A stretch of DNA of 64,000 nt from Sphingomonas sp. LM7 (GTDB taxonomy: Bacteria > Pseudomonadota > Alphaproteobacteria > Sphingomonadales > Sphingomonadaceae), in the NCBI RefSeq assembly GCF_002002925.1, contig NZ_CP019511.1, positions 806,001-870,000 of the forward strand, written 5' to 3'. Position numbers and translations under genes: made by a program. Positions 49,413 to 59,800 of this stretch are shown piece after piece. Each line of letters starts with the position of its first letter. Position 1 is the stretch's first letter. The notes beneath the pieces were generated by a model. That model saw only the letters and a program-made list of their open reading frames with translations. It was not told the origin of the DNA and did no database searches.

Positions 49413-51794
49413 ATGGCGACCTTGCCCAATCCCGCCCCGACGCGCCGGCTGATGCCGCTGCTCGCGGCGACGACTGCCGGGTTGATCGCGGGGGCACTGA
49501 TCCTGCTCGCGCTCAACGATCGTGCAGTGGCGGTGGGCTTCGTCGCGGCGGGCGTGCTTGCCGCGGGCGTACTGCTCGGCGCTCGGCGATTGCTCCATAG
49601 CGAGGAGACCGTCGAAACCGAGACCGATTGGTCCGTCGCCCAGGCACTCGCCGCGGCTTCCGATCATGCGCTCGCCGTCACAGATCGCGCCGGCCGGCTG
49701 GTCTGTGCCAATGCCCGCTACGAGACCCTGTTCGCCGGCTGGCCGACTCCGCCCAGCCTGCCGGTCAGCGACACTGCCATCGCCGATCTTGGCGTCGCCG
49801 CCCGTGCCGCATGGCGCGACGGCGAGGCGCGGGTAGAGAATATCCAGGTCTTCGGCGCCCCGGTTTCGGCACGCGTCGCGCGCGTCGGTGACGAGTCGCT
49901 GGTATGGCGCTTCGTCGGCGTCCAGGCGCTCGATCTCGCCGCCAAGGTCGAAGGGCTGATCCACGGCCATACCGGCGATCGCCTTGCCGGTGCCGGGATC
50001 ATGGCGGTGATGGTCACCCCGGAGGGCCGCGTACGATCGGCCAACCGGGTGTTCAAGATGCGCGCGATGGGATCGCCCGACGCGCCCGTCGAGGGGCGCG
50101 ATTTTACGCGCTTCCTGATCACCGACTCGGCCGGACTCGTCCATTTCGAGCGCGAGGGGCTCGATGGTACGCCGCTGCGCGTCCTGCAGATCCCGTTCCT
50201 CGATGGCGAGGAGGCGCCGATGCTCGTCGCGCTACTCGACGAGGAGAATCTCAACCTGCCGTCGCCGGCGATCGGCGCGAGCGCCTCGGCGCACGTGCGC
50301 TCGCTGATCGCGATGCTGCCCTCGGGACTGGCACTGGTCGATCGCGACGGGCGGTTCGTGAGCATGAACGATGCGTTCGTCCGCGCCGCGCGGATCAACG
50401 CCGCCGCCCCGCCGCTCTATCCGATCGATCTCGTCGTGCGCGAGGACAAGGCTGCGCTCGCCGATGCCGTCCGCCGCTTCGCCGGGGGCGCCGCGCAATC
50501 TGCCGAGATGACCGTGCGCTTCACCGACGCGCCCGAGGAGCCGGTCGCGCTCACTATCGCTGGCGCGCGCGGTCTGGGCGACGCCGCGGTGCTGATTAGC
50601 CTCAAGGATTCGGGCGAGGAGGGCAAGCTCAAGCGACAGATCGCCCAGGCCACCAAGATGCAGGCAGTCGGTCAGCTCGCCGGCGGCGTCGCACATGATT
50701 TCAACAACATCCTGACCGCAATCATCGGCCATTGCGACCTGATGCTGATGCGTCATTCGCCTGGCGACAGCGATTATGACGACATCCAGCAGATCCGCGC
50801 AAACTCGAACCGCGCCGCGTCGCTGACGCGCCAGTTGCTCGCCTTTTCGCGTCAGCAGACGCTGCGCCCGCAGGTGCTTCAACTCCCTGACGTCATCTCC
50901 GAGGTCTCGAACCTGCTCAAGCGCCTGCTCGGCGAGACGGTGAGCCTCGAGGTCAAGCATGGGCGCAATCTGGGACCGGTCCGCGCCGATCCGGGCCAGC
51001 TCGAGCAGGTGGTCGTCAACCTCGCGGTCAACGCCCGCGATGCAATGCTCACCGCCAACCCCAATGGCGGCGGCACGCTGACCATCGCGACCGCCTGCGT
51101 CGCCGCGGCCGAAGTGCGCCAGATGGACGACGATGTCCTTCCCGTCGGCGACTATACCGCGCTGCGCATCACCGATACCGGCACAGGAATTCCGCCCGAT
51201 ATCCTGGGCAAGATCTGGGAACCGTTCTTCACCACCAAGGAAGTGGGGAAGGGGACCGGGCTCGGCCTCTCGACTGTCTACGGCATCATCAAGCAATCGG
51301 GCGGGTTCATCTTCGCCGACAACAATCCCGGCGGCGGCGCCGAGTTCACCATCTATCTGCCGGTGCACAGCGCGCCCGAGGCCGTGGTCGCCAAGACGCC
51401 GGTCAAGCCCAAGCAGATCGACCTCTGGGGTTCGGGGACGATCCTGCTCGTGGAGGACGAGGACATGGTCCGCGCCGTCGCCGAGCGCGCGCTGACTCGC
51501 CAAGGCTACACCGTTGTCACCGCCGAGAATGGCGAAGTCGCACTCGAAACGCTCGAGACGATGGACAAGCCTGACCTGCTGATCAGCGACGTGGTCATGC
51601 CCTTGATGGACGGCCCGACGATGGCGCGCCAGATCCGCGCGCGCTATCCGGACCTGCCGATCCTGTTCATGTCCGGCTATGCCGAAGAGCAGCTGCGAAA
51701 TTCGATCGACATCGATAATGTCGCCTTCCTGCCCAAACCCTTTTCGGTTCAACAGCTTGCCGAAGCTACCCGCGACGTTCTCGCTGCGAAATAA
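49413..51794 (+). CDS. cckA: Hybrid sensor histidine kinase CckA
   Basis: The 793-residue protein is the alphaproteobacterial cell-cycle kinase-phosphatase. Two N-terminal membrane helices (about 14-60) are followed by two PAS-like regions (80-210 and 285-400). The HisKA motif is [14 protein letters not shown] with H428. The ATPase domain keeps the N-box ([11 protein letters not shown]), DTGTGIPP and [11 protein letters not shown]-terminal receiver begins ILLVEDED and has the phospho-acceptor D726 ([11 protein letters not shown]) and Lys in LPKPF. CckA phosphorylates CtrA and CpdR through ChpT. The next gene is a receiver protein 39 bp downstream. Confidence 0.95.
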   Translation: MATLPNPAPTRRLMPLLAATTAGLIAGALILLALNDRAVAVGFVAAGVLAAGVLLGARRLLHSEETVETETDWSVAQALAAASDHALAVTDRAGRLVCANARYETLFAGWPTPPSLPVSDTAIADLGVAARAAWRDGEARVENIQVFGAPVSARVARVGDESLVWRFVGVQALDLAAKVEGLIHGHTGDRLAGAGIMAVMVTPEGRVRSANRVFKMRAMGSPDAPVEGRDFTRFLITDSAGLVHFEREGLDGTPLRVLQIPFLDGEEAPMLVALLDEENLNLPSPAIGASASAHVRSLIAMLPSGLALVDRDGRFVSMNDAFVRAARINAAAPPLYPIDLVVREDKAALADAVRRFAGGAAQSAEMTVRFTDAPEEPVALTIAGARGLGDAAVLISLKDSGEEGKLKRQIAQATKMQAVGQLAGGVAHDFNNILTAIIGHCDLMLMRHSPGDSDYDDIQQIRANSNRAASLTRQLLAFSRQQTLRPQVLQLPDVISEVSNLLKRLLGETVSLEVKHGRNLGPVRADPGQLEQVVVNLAVNARDAMLTANPNGGGTLTIATACVAAAEVRQMDDDVLPVGDYTALRITDTGTGIPPDILGKIWEPFFTTKEVGKGTGLGLSTVYGIIKQSGGFIFADNNPGGGAEFTIYLPVHSAPEAVVAKTPVKPKQIDLWGSGTILLVEDEDMVRAVAERALTRQGYTVVTAENGEVALETLETMDKPDLLISDVVMPLMDGPTMARQIRARYPDLPILFMSGYAEEQLRNSIDIDNVAFLPKPFSVQQLAEATRDVLAAK

Positions 51795-51833
51795 CCTCTT
51801 GGCCTCGGCGGGATTTCCTGCAAAGCAGCGACC

Positions 51834-52190
51834 ATGCCAAACCTTCGCCGTGTCCTCATCGTCGAGGACGAACCCTTGATCGCGATGATGCTTGAGGATT
51901 TTCTCGATGCCCTCGACCGGGAGGTCGCCGGCACCGCCGATGATGTCGTCGGGGCGCTCGCGGTGATCGAGCAGGGCGGCGTCAATGCCGCGATCCTGGA
52001 TGTGAACCTGCGCGCCGGCGAGCAGAGCTGGCCGATTGCCGCTAGGCTCGCGGAACTCGGCATTCCCTTCATCCTCGCTACCGGCGGGGCAGGGGATTCG
52101 ATCGCCGAACCGTGGCGCGACCGCCCGATCTTGTCCAAGCCCTTCACGATGGACGCAGTCGAGAAGGCGTTGAACGGACTCGAATCCTAG
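51834..52190 (+). CDS. Single-domain response regulator (FAT GUY-like)
   Basis: The 118-residue protein is a lone receiver domain: acidic pocket VLIVEDEP, phospho-acceptor D56 (AAILDVNLRAGE), and Lys in ILSKPF. The segment 'IPFILATGGAGD' resembles the PFxFATGYG motif of FAT GUY receivers, which act in general stress and cell-cycle phosphorelays of alphaproteobacteria. It follows cckA by 39 bp, which suggests co-transcription, but a functional partnership with CckA is inferred only from position. Confidence 0.88.
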   Translation: MPNLRRVLIVEDEPLIAMMLEDFLDALDREVAGTADDVVGALAVIEQGGVNAAILDVNLRAGEQSWPIAARLAELGIPFILATGGAGDSIAEPWRDRPILSKPFTMDAVEKALNGLES

Positions 52191-52336
52191 CCCTGCAGCT
52201 GGCCCACCGCAGATATCGAGCCCGTCGTCCTGAAGTGTGATTTCGACGTTTCGCGAACGGGATGCGCCAAACGAAACAATTTGCCGGTCGTCGACGGGGC
52301 GTTCATATCTTTCGCCAAACAGACGAAAGAGAGGCC

Positions 52337-53887
52337 ATGTCGCCCAATTGCCGGTACTTGTCTTCGAGCGTTGCGCTCGCGACGTCGCTGATGCTCGCGG
52401 CATGCGGCGGCGGTGACTCCTCGGGCGGCGGCGTGGTCACCCCCACGCCGACTCCGGCGCCCACGGCAACCAACAATGCGCCGGTGTTCAATTCGGCGAC
52501 GACCGGGACGGTAGCGGAGAATACGACTGCGACCTTCTACACCGCGACCGGGACCGATGCTGACGGTAACACGATCACCTATTCGATAGGCGGGGGCACC
52601 GATTCACCGCTGTTCAGGATCGACGCCAGCGGCCATCTGGCCTTCCGCGCGGCACCGGATTTCGAAGCGCCGGGCGATGCCAATCGTGACAATGTCTATC
52701 AGGTTACATTAGTCGCATCGGACGGTGTCGCCACGACGTCACTCGCGCTCCAGGTCACGGTCACCAATGCTACTGCGGGCGCCTATCATGCGCGCCAGTT
52801 GGCAGCGACATTCACGCAACCGAACAACCTTGTCGTCAAGCCGGGCGATGCCACACGCGTGTTCGTAACCGAAAAGACCGGCGCCGTGCGGCTGCTCACC
52901 CTGGCGACGGGTGCGGCGGTGCCCACGCCTTTCCTCGATCTGAGCGCCGAAGTGACGACCAGCCTGGAAGCCGGGCTGCTCGGCTTCGCGGCCGATCCGG
53001 ATTATGTGGCCAACGGATATGTCTATGTGGCGCTGGTCACGCCGGCGAACAATCTCGAGGTGCGCCGCTATCGCGCGCTGCCGGGCACGCGCGAGATCGG
53101 CAATCCCGCCTCGGCCGACGTGATCCTGTCTGTGCCGACGCCGGACAATAATTTCACTGGCGGCTGGCTGGGATTCGGCACCGACGGCAATCTCTACGTG
53201 ACTACCGGCAACGGTCCCGAACCCGGAACGGACAAGACCAACCTTGCCGGCAAGGTGCTTCGCATCGACGTGCGCAGCGACGCCTATCCTGCGGATCCGC
53301 TCCGCGACTACGCCATTCCCGCCGGCAATCCCTTCGCGACGACGGGGGGAAGGCCCGAGATCTGGGCGACTGGGTTCCGCCATCCGCGCCGCGCGGCCTT
53401 CGATACCTTCACCAACAATCTCTACGTGGATGATCTGGGGGCCCCGGTCAGCGCATTCTACGAACCCGAAATCAACATGATCCGCCCGCAGGATGCCGGT
53501 AGCGACTTCTCGCCGTGGCGAGAGCGCCTAGGGAGTTCCGGGCCCCTGGGAGCAGGTCTGTTCTACCCGATCTTCCGGCTCGGCTATGGCCTGACCAGCC
53601 CCTCTCCGGCGAACGAGCTCACGCTGGTTGCCGGGCCGGTCTATCGCGGACCGATCGAGCCGCTTCAGGGGATGCTGGTCTATGGGTCGCGCGCTCTGAA
53701 GCTCCTTGCAGCGCGCAACGCGGCATTGTTCGATCAGAACGTCGTCGATCCCAACGTCTATCCGCAGATCAGCCTCCGCACCGAGCTGTCGCCTGCCGAA
53801 TGGGCTTTTGCGTTCGGCGAGGATGCCAACCGGAACCTCTACATTCTCCAGCCGGACGGAAAGATCTTCGTCGTCGAGCCCGGCTGA
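52337..53887 (+). CDS. Exported PQQ-type sugar dehydrogenase with cadherin-like domain (lipoprotein)
   Basis: The 516-residue protein has a lipobox (LMLAACGGG), then a Thr/Pro linker (TPTPTPAPTATNN). A cadherin-like/Ig-like domain follows (about 50-145: 'NTTATFYTATGTDADGNTITYSI' region). From about 150 the glucose/sorbosone dehydrogenase beta-propeller runs to the end: 'LLGFAADPDYVANGYVYV', 'GNLYVTTGNG', 'GRPEIWATGFRHPRRAAFD', 'NLYILQPDGKIFVVEPG'. The family oxidises sugars with PQQ at the cell surface. The ATG at 52337 has GAGAGG upstream. It converges on the MOSC gene with a 2-bp gap. Confidence 0.85.
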   Translation: MSPNCRYLSSSVALATSLMLAACGGGDSSGGGVVTPTPTPAPTATNNAPVFNSATTGTVAENTTATFYTATGTDADGNTITYSIGGGTDSPLFRIDASGHLAFRAAPDFEAPGDANRDNVYQVTLVASDGVATTSLALQVTVTNATAGAYHARQLAATFTQPNNLVVKPGDATRVFVTEKTGAVRLLTLATGAAVPTPFLDLSAEVTTSLEAGLLGFAADPDYVANGYVYVALVTPANNLEVRRYRALPGTREIGNPASADVILSVPTPDNNFTGGWLGFGTDGNLYVTTGNGPEPGTDKTNLAGKVLRIDVRSDAYPADPLRDYAIPAGNPFATTGGRPEIWATGFRHPRRAAFDTFTNNLYVDDLGAPVSAFYEPEINMIRPQDAGSDFSPWRERLGSSGPLGAGLFYPIFRLGYGLTSPSPANELTLVAGPVYRGPIEPLQGMLVYGSRALKLLAARNAALFDQNVVDPNVYPQISLRTELSPAEWAFAFGEDANRNLYILQPDGKIFVVEPG

Positions 53888-53889
53888 GA

Positions 53890-54606
53890 TCAGTCGATCA
53901 GGCGAGCGACGTCCCCGATCCGGATCAGGCCGGGCCGGGCCGGGCCGGCATAGATGCCGTATCGATTGCCAAAGCGCTGCGCGACGGTGCGCAGGATGCT
54001 GGCGTCCTTGGCGCCGGTATCCGGATCGATCGTCACGAACACGCAGCGCGGGATAGGATCGGCGCACTGGACCAGCGCGCCGTCGGCGTCGTTGCCGAAT
54101 GCCAGCCGGCGTCCGATCCAGTCCGCCGCCTCGAGTTCGCTCTCGATGACGATGTTGATGCGGAACCGCCGCACATCCAACGCGCTACCGTGCGTTGCTT
54201 CGACTAGGGCGTGCCCGCCGGTCGTCTGGATCGAGATGGGCATCGCATCATAGATGCCGCGCGCGACCTGGAGCAGCCCCACCGGTTCGCCGGCGGCCGC
54301 CTCGAGATGTCCCTGAAGCAGCGGATCGTGGAGCGACACGAGGGCGCCATCCGGCGTCTCGACCATCACCGCCGACGTCTTGGGGCCCCCGGGATCGGCA
54401 AAGCCGGCGCGGTGCAGCACCATCGCCGGCACCTGCCGTGCGGTAAGCCACGGAACCCGCGTGCCATTAGCCTTGCGGACAAAGGCATATTGCCGGTCGC
54501 CCTCGATGCCCTGCCAGTCGACTTCGGCGATCGCCAGCTGTTCGCCCGCCATCGACTTGACGGGAAAGCGGTTGAGCGCCGCGACATGGCCGACGATGCG
54601 GGTCAT
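53890..54606 (-). CDS. MOSC domain protein (YcbX/MARC-like)
   Basis: The 238-residue protein has an N-terminal beta-barrel ('ALNRFPVKSMAGEQLAIAEVDWQGIEGDRQYAFV') and a C-terminal MOSC domain with 'FRINIVIES', 'GAL VQCADPIPRCVFVTIDP' containing the molybdenum-ligand Cys, and 'VGDVARLID'. Such proteins bind a molybdenum cofactor and reduce N-hydroxylated compounds. The ATG at 54606 gives the family N-terminus. It converges with the sugar dehydrogenase gene and is divergent from the hydratase gene at 54683. Confidence 0.85.
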   Translation of the reverse strand: MTRIVGHVAALNRFPVKSMAGEQLAIAEVDWQGIEGDRQYAFVRKANGTRVPWLTARQVPAMVLHRAGFADPGGPKTSAVMVETPDGALVSLHDPLLQGHLEAAAGEPVGLLQVARGIYDAMPISIQTTGGHALVEATHGSALDVRRFRINIVIESELEAADWIGRRLAFGNDADGALVQCADPIPRCVFVTIDPDTGAKDASILRTVAQRFGNRYGIYAGPARPGLIRIGDVARLID

Positions 54607-54682
54607 CGGCGCGCGCTATCGGGCATCGCGCTGCCCTGCAAGCCGGCGTGACAGCGGCGGCCCGATCGGGCAGAGCGCTGCC

Positions 54683-55411
54683 ATGATCCACGTCACCCGC
54701 GACGGCCCGGTCGCGACCATCGCGCTGGCCCGCCCCGAAGCGAAGAACGCACTGCCGATCGCCGCGTGGCAGGCGCTCGCCGCTGCCGCACGCGATATCG
54801 GCGATGCCCGTGCCGTGATCCTCAAGTCGGACGTGCCCGGCATCTTCTCCGCCGGTGCCGACGTTCGCGAATTCGAGACTCTCGCTACAGATCCGGCGCT
54901 CCGCTCCGTCTTTCGCACGGCAATGCGCGACGCCATCGAGGCGATCGCCGCGCTTCCCATGCCGGTGATCGCCGCGATCGACGGCGGCTGTTTCGGCGCC
55001 GCGGTCGCGCTGATCCTCGCCGCCGACATCCGCATCGCCGGCGCCCATGCCGAGTTCGCCACTACCCCGGCGCGGCTCGGCCTGGGCTATCCGCAGCAGG
55101 ATATCGCACGGCTCGCGGCGCAGGTAGGCAAGGGCATGGCATCGCTGATGCTGTTCACCGGCGACCGGCTGATGCCAGACGAAGCCAAGCGCATTGGCCT
55201 CGTCGAACTCCAGGCGAAGAATGCAGGCGAGACCGCAGCGGCCTTGGCTGCGGCGATTGCCGGCAATGCACCTCAGGCAGTCCGCCTGCTCAAGCGCACG
55301 CTCCTCGGCGGCGAAGGGCTGGACCAGGCATTCGACGATGCGTTCGGCGAAACCGAGTTCGCCGAAGGGCTGGCGTCGTTCCGCGAACGCCGCAGACCGG
55401 TATACAGATGA
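54683..55411 (+). CDS. Enoyl-CoA hydratase/isomerase family protein
   Basis: The 242-residue crotonase-fold enzyme begins 'MIHVTRDGPVATIALARPEAKNAL'. The first oxyanion segment is GIFSAGADVREFE and the second is IDGGCFGAAVALILAADIRIA. It also shows 'TTPARLGLGYPQQDIARL', where a catalytic Glu is often found; here the region has Leu-Gly-Tyr instead, so the specific reaction (hydratase or isomerase) is uncertain. It acts in beta-oxidation-like CoA chemistry. The stop overlaps the next start (ATGA), so the pair is coupled. Confidence 0.85.
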   Translation: MIHVTRDGPVATIALARPEAKNALPIAAWQALAAAARDIGDARAVILKSDVPGIFSAGADVREFETLATDPALRSVFRTAMRDAIEAIAALPMPVIAAIDGGCFGAAVALILAADIRIAGAHAEFATTPARLGLGYPQQDIARLAAQVGKGMASLMLFTGDRLMPDEAKRIGLVELQAKNAGETAAALAAAIAGNAPQAVRLLKRTLLGGEGLDQAFDDAFGETEFAEGLASFRERRRPVYR

Positions 55412-56142
55412 GCGCGCCTGCAGAAATCATCGAGGGAAGTCAGCAGGATATCCTGCTGCTCTGCGATCACGCCTCAAATGCCGTACCGGCGGATATCGAC
55501 CTTGGTACTGCGCCCGAACTGCTCGATCTCCATATCGCCGTCGATATCGGCACTGACCCGCTCACGCGTAGTCTCGCCGCACGGCTCGATGTGCCGGCGA
55601 TCCTAGCCACGGTCTCGCGTCTCGTCATCGATCTCCACCGCGAGCCCGACCATATCGGCCTGATCCCGCGCCGCAGCGATGGCCATCTGATCCCTGGCAA
55701 CGATCCCGTGGACCGTGCCGCGCGCATCGCCCGCTTCCACGCCCCCTATCACCGGCTGCTCGCCCGGCGCATTCGTGCCCAACGGCCGGGGCTCATTCTC
55801 TCGATCCACAGCTTCACGCCTTGCCTCGACCATGGCGGCACGCAGCGCCCGTGGGAGGTCGGCATCCTGTACAATCGCGACGCCCGCGCCGCGCATGCCG
55901 CAATCGAGTTCCTCCGGAGCAGGGGCTTCGTCACGGGCGATAACGAGCCCTATTCGGGCCGCCTGCTCAACGCCACGCTCAACCGCCATGCCGAGGCCAA
56001 TGGCATCCCCTCGGTCGCGATCGAAGTCCGCAACGACCTGCTCGCGGATGCATCCGGCATCGAGCGATGGAGCCAGGCTTTAGCCGGGCTGGCAAATTCT
56101 TTGCGCAATAGTCTTGCGCGAAATGCGTCCTCCGCGACATAG
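55408..56142 (+). CDS. N-formylglutamate amidohydrolase family protein
   Basis: The 244-residue protein has the FGase motifs: [15 protein letters not shown], '[28 protein letters not shown]' (metal-binding residues), '[11 protein letters not shown]' and '[10 protein letters not shown]', then 'NEPYSGRLL' and '[10 protein letters not shown]'. These zinc enzymes hydrolyse N-formylglutamate from histidine breakdown or related formylated or acylated amino acids. It starts at ATG 55408 within the stop of the hydratase gene (ATGA) and ends 11 bp before ilvD, so the three genes form one unit. Confidence 0.88.
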   Translation: MSAPAEIIEGSQQDILLLCDHASNAVPADIDLGTAPELLDLHIAVDIGTDPLTRSLAARLDVPAILATVSRLVIDLHREPDHIGLIPRRSDGHLIPGNDPVDRAARIARFHAPYHRLLARRIRAQRPGLILSIHSFTPCLDHGGTQRPWEVGILYNRDARAAHAAIEFLRSRGFVTGDNEPYSGRLLNATLNRHAEANGIPSVAIEVRNDLLADASGIERWSQALAGLANSLRNSLARNASSAT

Positions 56143-56153
56143 GCTTGCGCATC

Positions 56154-57875
56154 ATGACAAACCGATTCGACAAATCCCGCCTTCCGAGCCGCCACGTTTC
56201 CGTTGGACCCGAGCGCGCGCCACATCGCAGCTATTATTACGCGATGGGCATTCCCGAGGAGGACATCGCCAAGCCCTTCGTCGCGATTGCCAGCGCTGGC
56301 AATGACAGCGCGCCGTGCAACACCACGCTCGATTTCCAGGCCGATGCCGCGCGCGAAGGCGTGATTGCCAATGGCGGCATGCCGCGCCGCTTCAACACGA
56401 TCACGGTGACAGACGGCATCGCGATGGGCCATCAGGGCATGAAGTCCTCGCTGGTCAGCCGCGAAGTCATCGCCGACTCGGTCGAATTGAGTGTTCGCGG
56501 CCATTGCTACGACGCGCTCGTCGCCTTTGCCGGCTGCGACAAGTCGCTCCCCGGCATGATGATGGCGATGCTCCGCCTCAACGTGCCTTCGATCTTCGTC
56601 TATGGCGGCTCGATCCTCCCCGGCCGCTTCCATGACAAGGACGTCACCGTCGTCGATGTGTTTGAAGCGGTCGGCAAGTTCGCCGCCGGCAGCTGCCCGC
56701 TCCATGAGCTGACCGCGCTCGAAAAGGTCGCGTGCCCCGGTCACGGCGCGTGCGGCGGCCAGTTCACTGCCAATACCATGGCCTGCGTCGGGGAGGCGAT
56801 CGGCCTGTCGCTGCCCAATTCGAACATGGTGCCCGCACCCTATCAGTCGCGCGAGCAGATCGCCGTCGCGGCGGGGCATCAGGTGATGAACCTGATCGAG
56901 CGGAACCTGCGCCCCCGCGACATCTGCACCCGCGAGGCCTTCATCAACGCCGCCCGCGTCGTCGCGGCGACCGGCGGCTCGACCAACGCCGCGCTGCACT
57001 TGCCGGCGATGGCGAGCGAAGCGGGGATCGAATTCGATCTTCATGACGTAGCCGAAGCTTTCAAATCAACACCTTACATCGCTGATCTGAAACCCGGCGG
57101 TAAGTATGTCGCCAAGGACATGCACGAGGCCGGCGGCGTCTACATGCTGATGAAGACGATGCTTGCAGGTGGTTTCCTCGACGGCAATTGCATCACCGTC
57201 ACTGGCAAGACGCTGGGCGAGAATATCGATCAGGTCACCTGGAACCCCGACCAGAAGGTCATCTATGACGTCAAGACGCCGCTCTCGCCCACAGGCGGCG
57301 TGGTCGGCCTGCGCGGCACCCTCGCTCCCGAAGGTGCGATCGTAAAGGTCGCCGGAATGCACCGGCTCCAGTTCACCGGCCCGGCGCGTGTGTTCGACTG
57401 CGAGGAGGAATGCTTCCAGGCAGTCGAGAATCGCGAGATCAACGAAGGCGAAGTCATCGTCATCCGCTATGAGGGGCCCAAGGGCGGTCCGGGCATGCGC
57501 GAGATGCTGTCGACCACCGCCGCGCTCTATGGCCTCGGCATGGGCGAGAAGGTTGCGCTGATCACCGACGGGCGCTTTTCCGGTGCCACCCGCGGCTTCT
57601 GCATCGGCCATGTCGGCCCGGAGGCAGCCGATGGCGGCCCGATTGCCCTGGTCGAGGATGGCGACATCATTCGCATCGATGCCGAGAGCGGCACGATCGA
57701 TCTCGACGTTCCTGAGGATGTTCTGGCAGAGCGCCACGCGAAATGGCAGCCGCGCGTCAACGATTACCAGGCCGGCGCGCTCTGGCGCTATTCCCGTACG
57801 GTGGGCCCCGCCTATAAGGGCGCTGTAACGCACCCGGGAGCCAGCGCCGAACGCCATGTCTACGCGGATATCTGA
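56154..57875 (+). CDS. ilvD: Dihydroxy-acid dehydratase
   Basis: The 573-residue enzyme makes the 2-keto acid precursors of Val, Leu and Ile. The iron-sulfur cysteines lie in [22 protein letters not shown] and [14 protein letters not shown]. Further signatures are [12 protein letters not shown] and '[14 protein letters not shown]'. The late catalytic segment is [20 protein letters not shown] with Ser. The length fits the 560-575-residue class rather than the 610-residue E. coli form. The ATG at 56154 follows the amidohydrolase stop by 11 bp. A palindromic repeat follows. Confidence 0.96.
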   Translation: MTNRFDKSRLPSRHVSVGPERAPHRSYYYAMGIPEEDIAKPFVAIASAGNDSAPCNTTLDFQADAAREGVIANGGMPRRFNTITVTDGIAMGHQGMKSSLVSREVIADSVELSVRGHCYDALVAFAGCDKSLPGMMMAMLRLNVPSIFVYGGSILPGRFHDKDVTVVDVFEAVGKFAAGSCPLHELTALEKVACPGHGACGGQFTANTMACVGEAIGLSLPNSNMVPAPYQSREQIAVAAGHQVMNLIERNLRPRDICTREAFINAARVVAATGGSTNAALHLPAMASEAGIEFDLHDVAEAFKSTPYIADLKPGGKYVAKDMHEAGGVYMLMKTMLAGGFLDGNCITVTGKTLGENIDQVTWNPDQKVIYDVKTPLSPTGGVVGLRGTLAPEGAIVKVAGMHRLQFTGPARVFDCEEECFQAVENREINEGEVIVIRYEGPKGGPGMREMLSTTAALYGLGMGEKVALITDGRFSGATRGFCIGHVGPEAADGGPIALVEDGDIIRIDAESGTIDLDVPEDVLAERHAKWQPRVNDYQAGALWRYSRTVGPAYKGAVTHPGASAERHVYADI

Positions 57876-57884
57876 TACTAGATT

Positions 57885-58006
57885 CCCCTCCCTGAAAGGG
57901 AGGGGCTAGGGGTGGGTGCGCGGCCCGCAGGGGCGCGCCCGACGAGCTGTGTCGATAGGCTCGCTGTGCTCGCACCCGCCCGCATCCCCTCCCTTGCGGG
58001 GAGGGG
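57885..58006. repeat. Intergenic GC-rich palindromic repeat (copy C)
   Basis: CCCCTCCCT/AGGGAGGGG (57885-57905) and CCCCTCCC/GGGGAGGGG (57986-58006) are two hairpins that bound a ~100-bp core with GGGCGCGCCCGACGA, shared with the copy at 45829-45967. The last arm (GGGGAGGGG) ends 7 bases before the ATG at 58014 and can serve as its ribosome binding site. Confidence 0.65.
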
Positions 58007-58013
58007 CGTGCTG

Positions 58014-58397
58014 ATGGCGCTGCTCTTCCCCCTCTCGCTCGCGGCGTGCGGGTCACAACCGGCGGAGAATGCCGCTCCGCCTGAAGCGGAAGCCAGCCAG
58101 ACGGCTGTTTCCGAGCCCGAGGCGCCCAAGATCGAATGCGCCGCCCCCGGAGTCGCCGACTTCGCCCCGGTCTGCACCCTCGACCGCACCGAAACCCCCA
58201 ATGGCGTCATCCTGACCCTTCGCCACCCCGACGGCGGCTTCCATCGCCTGCAGATCACCCGCGACGGCCGCGGGGTTATCGCCGCCGACGGCGCCGAATC
58301 GGCGAAAGTGACGCCACTCGGGTCTGATCGCATCGAAGTCGAACTCGGCGGAGCGCGCTATCGGCTTCCGGCCACGGTTCGCGGGCAGGCGAAATGA
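58014..58397 (+). CDS. Small lipoprotein
   Basis: The 127-residue protein starts with LLFPLSLAACGS, a lipobox with Cys at about residue 11, followed by an acidic Ala/Glu/Pro linker (ENAAPPEAEASQTAVSEPEA). The globular part contains two more Cys (ECAAPGVADFAPVCTL, possibly a disulfide) and a beta-rich end 'GFHRLQITRDGRGVIAADGAE'. An in-frame GTG at 58008 is an alternative start. The stop overlaps the next start (ATGA). Function unknown; coupling to the NAD(P)HX repair gene is the only context. Confidence 0.7.
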   Translation: MALLFPLSLAACGSQPAENAAPPEAEASQTAVSEPEAPKIECAAPGVADFAPVCTLDRTETPNGVILTLRHPDGGFHRLQITRDGRGVIAADGAESAKVTPLGSDRIEVELGGARYRLPATVRGQAK

Positions 58398-59800
58398 TCC
58401 CCTCGGGCGCGCCGATCCTCACCGCCGTCGAAATGCGCCACGCCGAAGAGGCCGTGTTCGCCGGCGGCGTTGCGCAGGACGAATTGATGGAGCGGGCAGG
58501 GGCCGCAGTCGCCCGCGAGACCGCGCGGTTCGCGATGGGCCGCCCGATCCTGATCCTCGCCGGTCCGGGGAACAATGGCGGTGACGCCTATGTCGCAGCG
58601 CGGCTGCTCCAGGCTTGGGGTCATGACGTCAACCTCGTCGCCACCGGTGCGCCCGCGCCAGGCGCCGCCGAGCGCATGCACGTACGCTGGCAAGGCCCCA
58701 CAAGCTCGCTCTACGCAGCCCGCTCGCGTCCGGTCGTCATCGACGGGCTGTTCGGCACAGGCCTGACTCGGCCGCTCGAACGCGGGCTTGCTGCGGTCTT
58801 CGCCGATCTCTGCAAGCAGGCCGAATTCACACTGTCGATCGATCTGCCCTCCGGGATCGACACCGACACCGGCGCCGATCTCGGCGCACCCCGCGGAATT
58901 GACGTTACGCTCGCGCTCGGCGCACTCAAGCCTGCCCATGTCCTGGACGCCGGGCTCGAACGCTGCGGTCGGGTGTTGCTTGCCGATATCGGGATCCCCG
59001 TCGAGGGCAGCAGGCGCACCGTCGCGCGGCCCCGGCTCCGCGCTCCCGATACCAACAGCCACAAATACACCCGAGGCCTGGTCGCGGTGGTCGAGGGCGC
59101 GATGCCCGGCGCCGCGCGCCTTGCCGCGCGTGCCGCCATGGCGGGTGGTGCGGGCTATGTCGTGCTCGCGGGCGATCGCCCCTGGGGTGCCGGTCCCGAT
59201 GCGCTGGTCCGGCGCGAGGTGCGCAGTGCCGAGGACCTCACCGAATTTCTCGACTGGGACCGCATCGACGCCGTGGTGCTCGGCCCGGGTCTCGGCCGCG
59301 ATCGCCGGGCAGAGGCCTATCTCCGCGCCGCCTTCGCTGCCGACAAGCCACTGATCCTCGACGGCGACGCGCTGAGCCTGCTTGGCAGCGGCGCCGCGCG
59401 CTGGCTGGAAACCCGCGCCGCGTCGACCTGGGTCACCCCGCATTCGGGCGAGTTCGACCGAATGTTCGCAGGCGGAGGCGCCAGCAAGATTGATCGCACA
59501 CTCGCCGCCGCTGCCGAGACCGGCGCGACGATCCTCCACAAGGGCGCCGATACCGTGGTCGCCAATGCGAAAGGCCAGGTCCGCGTCCTCGCCGGCGCCT
59601 CGCCCTGGCTCTCGACCGCCGGCACCGGCGACGTCCTCGCCGGGCTGCTCGCTGCGCAAGTGGCGCAGGGCGGGAAGGGGCTTGCCCCCGCCGAAGCTGC
59701 GGTCTGGCTTCACGCCCGCGCCGCGCGGCTTGCCGGACCCGCGCTGATCGCCGATGCGCTTGTCGGGCATATCCCCGGGGCGATTTCAGAATGTCTGTGA
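58394..59800 (+). CDS. nnr: Bifunctional NAD(P)HX epimerase/dehydratase
   Basis: The 468-residue protein repairs hydrated NADH and NADPH. The N-terminal epimerase (YjeF_N, about 1-205) has AGPGNNGGDAYVAARLL and the catalytic Asp in SIDLPSGIDTDTG. The C-terminal ADP-dependent dehydratase (about 225-468) shows 'GLVAVVEGAMPGAARLAARAAMAGG' region, GPGLGRD, 'WVTPHSGEFDRM' and the ATP/ADP motif STAGTGDVLAGLL with the catalytic Asp. Both halves look complete. It starts inside the stop of the lipoprotein gene and overlaps the methyltransferase gene by 10 bp. Confidence 0.92.
   Translation: MIPSGAPILTAVEMRHAEEAVFAGGVAQDELMERAGAAVARETARFAMGRPILILAGPGNNGGDAYVAARLLQAWGHDVNLVATGAPAPGAAERMHVRWQGPTSSLYAARSRPVVIDGLFGTGLTRPLERGLAAVFADLCKQAEFTLSIDLPSGIDTDTGADLGAPRGIDVTLALGALKPAHVLDAGLERCGRVLLADIGIPVEGSRRTVARPRLRAPDTNSHKYTRGLVAVVEGAMPGAARLAARAAMAGGAGYVVLAGDRPWGAGPDALVRREVRSAEDLTEFLDWDRIDAVVLGPGLGRDRRAEAYLRAAFAADKPLILDGDALSLLGSGAARWLETRAASTWVTPHSGEFDRMFAGGGASKIDRTLAAAAETGATILHKGADTVVANAKGQVRVLAGASPWLSTAGTGDVLAGLLAAQVAQGGKGLAPAEAAVWLHARAARLAGPALIADALVGHIPGAISECL

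Noticed and set aside
50232-52403. 723-codon open frame opposite cckA and the receiver gene
   Set aside because: Antisense to two clearly identified genes and spans their intergenic gap. The composition is that of a reading-frame shadow.
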